DNA of 12,399 nucleotides from Candidatus Zhuqueibacterota bacterium. GTDB lineage: Bacteria > Zhuqueibacterota > Zhuqueibacteria > Residuimicrobiales > Krinioviventaceae. Location of the stretch: positions 1-12,399 of the forward strand of contig RQOI01000240.1 in assembly GCA_003854995.1 (NCBI GenBank), given 5' to 3'. Positions 7,209 through 12,399 of this stretch are shown here, in pieces. The notes beneath the pieces are model-generated. The model made no database searches. It was given only the letters and a program-made list of their open reading frames with translations, and was not told the origin of the DNA. Numbering within the stretch: the first letter of the stretch is position 1; every line of letters starts with the position of its first letter. The position numbers and the translations under genes were made by a program.

Positions 7209-8033
7209 ATGACCTGGTGGCAACGTCTTCCTGAAAAAATGAATCCCGAGATTTTTAGCCTCGGGCCCTTCCAGTTACGCTGGTACGGCATGATGTACGT
7301 TATGGCTTTCAGCATCGTTTTCGTCCTGGTGATGTATCGCTACCGGGTTGAAGGTGTTTTGATCAATAAAAAAGCGACGCAAGACTGGTTCGGGCTGGCG
7401 ATTCTGGGCGTCCTTTTAGGCGGACGATTGGGATACGTGCTCTTTTACGAGAGCGATATGATCTTCACCAATCCCCTCGGCATTCTTTTGCCGTTCGAAC
7501 TGAAGGATGGTCTCAGATACACCGGTTTCGCCGGCATGTCATTTCATGGCGGCGTCATCGGTGTCATTCTCCTGTCCCTTTTTCATTGTCAAAGGCACAA
7601 AATTAATTTCTGGGACATGGCCGATCTCGTGGTCCCGGCCATTCCGTTGGGCTATACCTTTGGCCGATTGGGGAATTTCATCAACGGCGAATTATATGGC
7701 CGCGTGACGCAGCGGCCCTGGGGTATGTATTTCCCAACGGACATGGCTCATCTTCGCCATCCTTCTCAATTGTACGAAGCCTTTTTTGAAGGAATAGTGC
7801 TATTTATTATCTTATGGGGTCTTCGCCGACAGCCGATCCTGTCGCGACTCTTCTTGCCGCTCTATCTCATTGGCTATGGTGTGGCCCGCTTTTTCATCGA
7901 GTTCTTCCGTGAGCCGGATGCACATCTCGGCGCTGTACTCGGACCGCTGAGCATGGGACAGCTGTTGTGCATCGCCATGGTCCTGGCCGGAGCAGCGCTC
8001 ATTCCGATCGTCAAAAGTGCGGCTTCAGAGTGA
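7209..8033 (+). CDS. lgt: Phosphatidylglycerol-prolipoprotein diacylglyceryl transferase
   Basis: Lgt is an inner-membrane enzyme that moves diacylglycerol from phosphatidylglycerol to the lipobox cysteine of prolipoproteins, the first step of lipoprotein maturation. The 274-residue product has the family's polytopic profile and signature motifs. These include IFSLGPFQLRWYGMMY at the N-terminus (15-30), the essential HGG loop with H113 (SFHGGVIGV), the Lgt signature GRLGNFINGELYG (152-164, R153 and N156), and the late RFFIEFFREPDA (227-238). The ATG at 7209 is preferred over the one at 7239 because E. coli Lgt has a similar N-terminal extension before the first conserved block; no good Shine-Dalgarno precedes either. 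It stands alone between oppositely oriented genes, with its end only 14 bp from the convergent acetyltransferase and no obvious terminator in the gap. A probable lipoprotein substrate is encoded at 11304-12185. Confidence 0.97.
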   Translation: MTWWQRLPEKMNPEIFSLGPFQLRWYGMMYVMAFSIVFVLVMYRYRVEGVLINKKATQDWFGLAILGVLLGGRLGYVLFYESDMIFTNPLGILLPFELKDGLRYTGFAGMSFHGGVIGVILLSLFHCQRHKINFWDMADLVVPAIPLGYTFGRLGNFINGELYGRVTQRPWGMYFPTDMAHLRHPSQLYEAFFEGIVLFIILWGLRRQPILSRLFLPLYLIGYGVARFFIEFFREPDAHLGAVLGPLSMGQLLCIAMVLAGAALIPIVKSAASE

Positions 8034-8047
8034 ACCTCGCCCTGTCG

Positions 8048-9181
8048 CTAGACCTCATCCGGCCGGGGCAGGGAGAGCGGCAACGGGCACCAGCTATTCA
8101 GAGTCGAATGATCGAGTAGACCGCTCATGGCCGGCGGCAGTGGACCGAATAAAAGTCGCATAGCTGTTCGCGGATCGCAGGAAAAGTGCGCTCTTTTTTG
8201 CGTCCGCACGCATTCAGCGGCGCAATCATCGACCTTCAATTCGACGACGCCGTAGCCGTCGATGCCCAGACGAAACGTATCCTTCATCAGCTGCATCGAT
8301 TGATGTTTTAGTTTCAGCACGCCGTCGACCACGCGCTGCCAGTCAAAGATCTGCCAATTCCCCGACGAGCGCACGCTCGGCTGCTCGCAGATGCGCGTCA
8401 ATTCCGTCACGATTGGATTTGCCAGCATGGCGGTTTCAAAGACTACCTGATCCTGTGCCTGTTGCGTCACCCAGGCCGGTATGACCGCTTTTTCATTCGA
8501 CGTCACCATTTCAAAGACAGCGCCAGCGGCATTGGCGATCACGTATCCCGCCAGTTCACCACTTGCGCTCAGAGCGGCGAACAGATCGTGCTGCCAGCTG
8601 CGCGAAATTTCGACAAAGCTCGCAACAGGACGGCTGCAATGGATGGGCTTTTGATCATGCCACAATTTCATCTGCGAGACGCGCTCATCGGGCGCACCAA
8701 CTTTGTCAAAGTGAACGGCGGGCGCCTCTGTATAACAATGGCTGATATTTTTCTTGTTCACGGTTAAGACAGCGGTGCTCCCGCAGACCTCGTAGCCAAA
8801 ATAGCCGTAGCGCTGTCGCTGGCCGCCCAGCCAGGAGAGGTGGTAGCCCTCCGCCCGCATGACCTTGAGACAAAAGCGCAGCAAACGCTGCATGTATCCA
8901 TGAGCGCGATCATTGGGATGAGATGACACAGCGCCGATCGCCGCCAATTTGAGCGGTATTGCGCCGACATGCAATTCTATCGGATACAACCCGACGATGG
9001 CGCGGATTTTACCATGCCGCTTGATGGCGTAATTCATCGACATGCAGTCGTCGGTTGGTTTGTAGAGTTTCGGCAGAACCCTGGGAAAATCGATCGGATA
9101 ATGCACCGAAAAGACGAGATTCAAAAAATCGATGGCGTTTTCATAATCGCCCGCCGTGAGTTGAACGATTGGCTCCATCAT
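8048..9181 (-). CDS. Eis-like GNAT family N-acetyltransferase
   Basis: This 377-residue protein has an N-terminal GNAT fold. The acetyl-CoA pyrophosphate-binding loop is at about 82-100 (IGAVSSHPNDRAHGYMQRL, R92-x-x-G95-x-M97). A Eis-type stretch follows (LSWLGGQRQRYGYFGYEVCG, 115-134). The length and the C-terminal part, with a sterol-carrier-like ending (RLGIDGYGVVELKVDD... MRLLFGPLPPAMSG, about 295-355), suggest the Eis architecture: GNAT, degenerate GNAT, SCP2-like domain. Eis relatives acetylate amines of aminoglycosides, peptides or proteins; the substrate here is unknown and resistance should not be assumed. Two adjacent ATGs start the frame, with only a weak GGA upstream. It lies 59 bp behind the GH44 gene on the same strand without an evident terminator between them, so it may be cotranscribed. 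It converges with lgt. Confidence 0.85.
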   Translation of the reverse strand: MMEPIVQLTAGDYENAIDFLNLVFSVHYPIDFPRVLPKLYKPTDDCMSMNYAIKRHGKIRAIVGLYPIELHVGAIPLKLAAIGAVSSHPNDRAHGYMQRLLRFCLKVMRAEGYHLSWLGGQRQRYGYFGYEVCGSTAVLTVNKKNISHCYTEAPAVHFDKVGAPDERVSQMKLWHDQKPIHCSRPVASFVEISRSWQHDLFAALSASGELAGYVIANAAGAVFEMVTSNEKAVIPAWVTQQAQDQVVFETAMLANPIVTELTRICEQPSVRSSGNWQIFDWQRVVDGVLKLKHQSMQLMKDTFRLGIDGYGVVELKVDDCAAECVRTQKRAHFSCDPRTAMRLLFGPLPPAMSGLLDHSTLNSWCPLPLSLPRPDEV

Positions 9182-9240
9182 TTATCATTCCGGCTCAGCG
9201 AATGCGCTACCAGGTGTATGCACGGTGTGGTCCGAGACAT

Positions 9241-11103
9241 TTATTTCATCAGCAAGATCTTTATGCTCGCAACTGAAAAAGGTGTGGACACTTGCACGAG
9301 ATAGACTCCGCTGGCCAGATCAGCGCCATCCAATTGCAGGGAATGGCTTCCCGCCTCTTGCTGCTCTGTCCGCAGGGATCGAACGAGACGTCCCAGCGAA
9401 TCATAAACGTTCACCCTCACAGGCGCCTCCGGCAGGGAGTATGAAATCGTCGTACTGGAGTTGAAGGGATTGGGATGAGCGGTCAGGCGAAAAGATGACG
9501 GCGTCCGATTGCCGGTCACCTGGGTATCGACGGTCTCTCCAGTGAACAGAACGGCCGTCACCGACAGCTTTGGCAACGTCAACGAACAGGAGCCACTGGT
9601 CACTGCGACCACATCCTCCTTCAGCGCATTGTCAAAATGCGATTTGAACGTTTCACTCGATGGCAAGTCACTCAATTGCAGAACTTTGACTGCACCATCC
9701 GCGAGTTTAAAATTCGCCAGATTGAGTGTTATCGTCTGAGGAGCCGTATCGCGGTTCACCAGGATCGCGGTCAATGAATCGCCGGCGGTATTGATCGACG
9801 CGTAGGCGTTCACGATATCCGCTGCGCGCGTGGATGAAGATATACGCGTCTGGCGCATGTAATTGCTGCAGAGATGCAGCACCTCCCACATGCCAACTTT
9901 CCAGCTCCACGGCGTGAACAGTTCGACGTCCTCATCCGCAAAGACGCCCAGGGTCGAGGCATACCAGACGGCTGTGACGTTCGGATTCTCGCTCTTGATG
10001 TCCATCTCCGTGACGCCGAGGCCGACGCCGTGGTCTGCGCCGATATATTTTTCCAACCATCCCAGACATCTGCGAAATATATACTCTTTACGCATGCCAT
10101 CATTCCAGCCGCCGCCGATACGTTTGACGCCGTTGGCGCCCGGATAGACATAGTCCTCATCGAACCAGACGCGATGCAAATTGAGGACATCCGAGACGCT
10201 GCTTTCTCCGGGATAAAAATGAAGATCGACCACATCCAGCAGTCGAACGCCGCTGGCAGCCTGTTCTTCCGCGACGCGCATGATGAAATATTCGAGCCAG
10301 ACGTAGCGCTTGCCTTTGTAAGAGATGGCATCGTTTTTCCAGTTATACCACTGCCACTCATTCGCCGGCACAGCCCCCACTAATTTGATCTCTGGAAACA
10401 GGGCGCGCGCTTTTTTTGCCACCGCGAAATAGCTTTGCATAAAGGCCTCAGCATCAGGCTGTTGCGGCATCACGTCATCATGCGTACCATTCCAGATCTC
10501 CGGCTCATTATCCATGTTCCAGTAGCGGAATTGTGGCTTTTCCAGACCGAGAACATCAAACCACTGGGTGAGGATGCCGACGGTCGAATCAGGCGGCCAG
10601 GACATCAGGTATTTTTCCGGGTCGCCGTCTCCGCTCCCTGGTCCGCCGCCGCCAGCCCAGTTGTTGTGGACACCCTCCCACCACTGCGAGTTATTATAGC
10701 CCCAATCATTGAAATTATTATCCCTGTTGGCGGCCGACCAGCCGATGAGCTGGAACGCCCACATTCCACTTGCCTCGGGCATATTGTTTTGCAGACTGGT
10801 GGCGGCATAGTCCCAGTCATGCGCATAGACGTTATTGTACCAGTCCGGGTGACTGGAAAGTTTGCGTCGCCAGTTGTATTTCGTCGAGTTGTTGCCGCCA
10901 TTTTCGCGGAACATTTTGATTCCCGCATCGCGGTATTTTTGCCAATTGGCCTGGGACGTGGGATTGCTCTTGCTGTCGGAGAGAGAATTGTTTTTGCCAA
11001 ATATATAGGGCGATATTGGTCTCCGCCCCACTGCAGCGTCGATGGTGATGTCATTCGCGAAAGCTGCAATCGAGATGAAAAGAAATAAAAGCGCTGATCT
11101 CAA
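9241..11103 (-). CDS. Secreted GH44 endoglucanase/xyloglucanase with T9SS sorting domain
   Basis: This 620-residue glycoside hydrolase family 44 protein would cleave internal beta-1,4-glucan bonds (cellulose derivatives, xyloglucan) outside the cell. The signal peptide is MRSALLFLFISIAAFA, cut near residue 16. The catalytic module spans about 17-520. The family-typical ENGGNNSTKYNWR is at 67-79. The acid/base glutamate is probably E200 in YWNMDNEPEIWNGTH, and the nucleophile E366 in GVTEMDIK; the spacing between them resembles characterised GH44 enzymes. A beta-sandwich segment (about 425-525) closes the module, and the C-terminal sorting domain (about 540-620) starts at HPNPFN and ends IKILLMK. 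No carbohydrate-binding module or dockerin is seen. The start is TTG: no ATG or GTG lies between it and the upstream in-frame stop, and GGGAAGGG lies eight bases before it. The lipoprotein gene lies upstream on the same strand, 200 bp away. Confidence 0.92.
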   Translation of the reverse strand: MRSALLFLFISIAAFANDITIDAAVGRRPISPYIFGKNNSLSDSKSNPTSQANWQKYRDAGIKMFRENGGNNSTKYNWRRKLSSHPDWYNNVYAHDWDYAATSLQNNMPEASGMWAFQLIGWSAANRDNNFNDWGYNNSQWWEGVHNNWAGGGGPGSGDGDPEKYLMSWPPDSTVGILTQWFDVLGLEKPQFRYWNMDNEPEIWNGTHDDVMPQQPDAEAFMQSYFAVAKKARALFPEIKLVGAVPANEWQWYNWKNDAISYKGKRYVWLEYFIMRVAEEQAASGVRLLDVVDLHFYPGESSVSDVLNLHRVWFDEDYVYPGANGVKRIGGGWNDGMRKEYIFRRCLGWLEKYIGADHGVGLGVTEMDIKSENPNVTAVWYASTLGVFADEDVELFTPWSWKVGMWEVLHLCSNYMRQTRISSSTRAADIVNAYASINTAGDSLTAILVNRDTAPQTITLNLANFKLADGAVKVLQLSDLPSSETFKSHFDNALKEDVVAVTSGSCSLTLPKLSVTAVLFTGETVDTQVTGNRTPSSFRLTAHPNPFNSSTTISYSLPEAPVRVNVYDSLGRLVRSLRTEQQEAGSHSLQLDGADLASGVYLVQVSTPFSVASIKILLMK

Positions 11104-11194
11104 TGTGATGACCCTTCCCTTTTGGTGCTTGTTGAGCAGAAACTATGCAGCGAATGGTAAGAAAAGTTCTGAAGAAATTCAAGGGATTAAAAGA

Positions 11195-11255
11195 GTGAAA
11201 CGTGAAACGGCAGATGTGAGACGAAAGGCGCACCGTCTCACATTTCACGTTTCAC
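11195..11255. repeat. Bulged inverted repeat of GTGAAAC words, possible terminator
   Basis: Two arms pair over 22 bp. GTGAAACGTGAAA (11195-11207) pairs with TTTCACGTTTCAC (11243-11255), and TGTGAGACG (11215-11223) pairs with CGTCTCACA (11234-11242). A 7-base bulge, CGGCAGA, sits in the left arm only, and the loop is AAAGGCGCAC. Each outer arm contains GTGAAAC/GTGAAA in tandem, and a further shifted CGTTTGAC follows on the right. Read on the minus strand, the stem is followed by TCTTTT, so it could end transcription of the lipoprotein gene that stops at 11304. The rest of the 200-bp gap shows only a short GAATTG/CAATTC dyad (11283-11301) and the ribosome site of the GH44 gene. Confidence 0.75.
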
Positions 11256-11303
11256 GTTTGACTTACCGTTTCGTAGTATTATGAATTGGATTTTGCAATT
11301 CGC

Positions 11304-12185
11304 CTAGTTCTGCACCAGCTGCACAGATGTTACCGTCTCTTGCGTTAGCGGCATTGAAAGATCATAGCCGCCGCTCAGCTTGATGGTTCCTTTTACGTTC
11401 GACAAACCATCCGACTTGACAAATGCCCCCTTTTTATAGGCAAAATACCAGGTCCCCGAACCCGTTATATCTCCAGCAAGGTCAAAATTGTTGCCGCCTT
11501 GTTCACCTTGCCCTTTTACTGTTCCTGTAAAAGTTGTGGAAAATTTGAGACACTCCATGCCGCCAATCGATTCCAGGCCTTCGAGCGTATGTTTGGTTTC
11601 CGTATTGACCTCAATGTCCATATTTCCCGCCGGAGCAGTGAATCCATTCTGCACCATCCAGGAATCACCGACTTTGATTGGTTTATCCGCAAGATCAGGA
11701 AACAAATCTCGATAGAAATTAAGCACGCTTTGCACGCCACCGCCTTGTTCACCCAAATCGATCTTTAAATCATCGATGCCCTTGTATTCCATTTCTTTGC
11801 CAAGGGGCGACAGAATCAAGCCAAAATTTTTGCCGACTATCGATGATGCATCAATGCTCGATTCGCCTTCCGGGGCTTCTGACTCTCGGACAAAATTATC
11901 GATAGTCACAGAGGTATTCAGGTTTGAATCATCGCTTGCGAATGCCCTGATCGTATAACTGTTTTTTGTCAGTGTTGATGATTCACGATCGCTTCCCATG
12001 ATGTCGATGGAGGTCTTTTCATCGCCCGTTGCCTGAAACGTCCAACTGTCATTCGGCGACAATCGATAGGATAAAATAAAGCCTTTCTTTTCATTACCCC
12101 ACATTGCTTTTTGTGAAGCGCATTCTAGAAGCAGAAGAAACAAAACAACACAACAAACAAGCAAAAAAGAAAATCGCTTTTTCAT
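11304..12185 (-). CDS. Probable lipoprotein of unknown function
   Basis: The 293-residue product begins with a clear export signal (MKKRFSFLLVCCVVLFLLLLECASQ) and is acidic and beta-rich after it. C22 is the likely lipidated cysteine, giving LLEC rather than the usual L-[AS]-[GA]-C, so lipidation is probable but not certain. The body has features seen in bacterial envelope proteins of unknown function (similar in style to DUF6263 proteins): NFGLILSPLGKEMEYKG, a KVGDSWMV segment, then GLESIGGMECLKFSTTFTG and a GSGTWYF strand. No catalytic motif is visible. GGAGGG (12193-12198) lies seven bases before the ATG, so the start is firm. It reads towards the GH44 gene, with the inverted repeat between them. 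A structural or binding role in the outer envelope is a guess; its acylation would depend on Lgt. Confidence 0.75.
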   Translation of the reverse strand: MKKRFSFLLVCCVVLFLLLLECASQKAMWGNEKKGFILSYRLSPNDSWTFQATGDEKTSIDIMGSDRESSTLTKNSYTIRAFASDDSNLNTSVTIDNFVRESEAPEGESSIDASSIVGKNFGLILSPLGKEMEYKGIDDLKIDLGEQGGGVQSVLNFYRDLFPDLADKPIKVGDSWMVQNGFTAPAGNMDIEVNTETKHTLEGLESIGGMECLKFSTTFTGTVKGQGEQGGNNFDLAGDITGSGTWYFAYKKGAFVKSDGLSNVKGTIKLSGGYDLSMPLTQETVTSVQLVQN

Positions 12186-12306
12186 CAGAGTACCCTCCGA
12201 TTTAGGTTAGAATCTATTGTTTTTAGATATTAGTTACGTCACATTCTTGATTATTGTTGCGTTTATTGCAATAATTTAGCTTTTCAATGGCTAGATTGCA
12301 CAGCTT
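12186..12306. other. AT-rich upstream region of the lipoprotein gene
   Basis: This 121-bp AT-rich gap separates the edge ORF from the lipoprotein gene. Apart from the GGAGGG ribosome site it contains an imperfect dyad, ATTATTG (12250-12256) and CAATAAT (12269-12275), around a 12-base loop. There is no T-run after it on the minus strand, so it is a poor terminator and could be an operator or chance. I find no convincing -35/-10 pair. Confidence 0.35.
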
Positions 12307-12399
12307 TTAGGCGCCCCATGCTCTCTGCCGATGCGGGAGATTGTTTAATATATCAAGCGTAATATTGACATCATCAACAATCTGCCAATCAAACATGCC
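12307..12399 (-). CDS. 3' end of an unidentified gene cut by the window edge
   Basis: A minus-strand frame is open from the window edge to a TAA at 12307-12309, giving 30 residues that end in LDILNNLPHRQRAWGA, with MFDWQIVDDVNIT before that. The residue mix looks protein-like (W, D, hydrophobic spacing), and the frame runs in the same direction as the genes that follow. There is an internal ATG at codon 2, so a stand-alone 29-residue ORF cannot be excluded. The family is not recognisable from so short a piece. Confidence 0.4.
   Translation of the reverse strand, partial: GMFDWQIVDDVNITLDILNNLPHRQRAWGA

Noticed and set aside
8048..9181. Aminoglycoside resistance gene
   Set aside because: The fold resembles Eis, but Eis-like acetyltransferases are widespread with varied or unknown substrates, and nothing here shows drug modification or a mobile context.
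10435..11088. 217-codon plus-strand frame opposite the GH44 gene
   Set aside because: The opposite strand holds the signal peptide and catalytic motifs of GH44; this frame has no start signal or known domain.

Overview
The window is a chromosomal stretch from a Gram-negative bacterium, probably of the Fibrobacterota-Chlorobiota-Bacteroidota (FCB) superphylum. A Calditrichota/KSB1-like lineage would fit. The main evidence is that two long secreted proteins end in the same kind of C-terminal domain: a HPNPFN motif, a YD..GR.VR core, and an end in IKILLMK or RMLLIK. This is typical of type IX secretion (T9SS type A / FlgD-like) sorting domains in that superphylum. The lineage is inferred from protein style only; there is no rRNA or tRNA in the window.

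Layout from left to right. A Tat-exported Gfo/Idh/MocA oxidoreductase (+, 15-1379) starts directly behind a near-perfect Shine-Dalgarno sequence. It faces a class I mannose-6-phosphate isomerase (manA, -, 1476-2684), and a strong bidirectional hairpin terminator (1416-1455) separates them. Upstream of manA on the same strand are a short orphan MazE/AbrB-like protein (2832-3032), with a possible tiny overlapping ORF behind it, and a 1301-residue secreted nuclease (3076-6981). The nuclease is built from lamin-tail, OB-fold, exonuclease/endonuclease/phosphatase and sorting domains. A 227-bp divergent spacer leads to lgt (+, 7209-8033), which attaches lipid to prolipoproteins. lgt converges on an Eis-like GNAT acetyltransferase (-, 8048-9181). 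Upstream of that on the minus strand are a secreted GH44 glycanase with a sorting tail (9241-11103), an intergenic imperfect inverted repeat built of GTGAAAC words (11195-11255), a probable envelope lipoprotein of unknown function (11304-12185), and an open frame cut by the right edge (12307-12399).

Shared theme. Most genes concern the cell surface or scavenging: a secreted beta-glucanase/xyloglucanase, a secreted nuclease, an exported oxidoreductase possibly acting on sugar derivatives, mannose-phosphate metabolism, lipoprotein maturation and a lipoprotein. This fits a heterotrophic polymer degrader. The genes are not arranged as one operon, so joint function is inference. I see no CRISPR array, transposase, phage gene or clear defence system. 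The most interesting items are the domain build of the nuclease, the GH44-sorting-domain protein, the degenerate orphan MazE and the bulged inverted repeat. No part of the window clearly shows a wholly new system.
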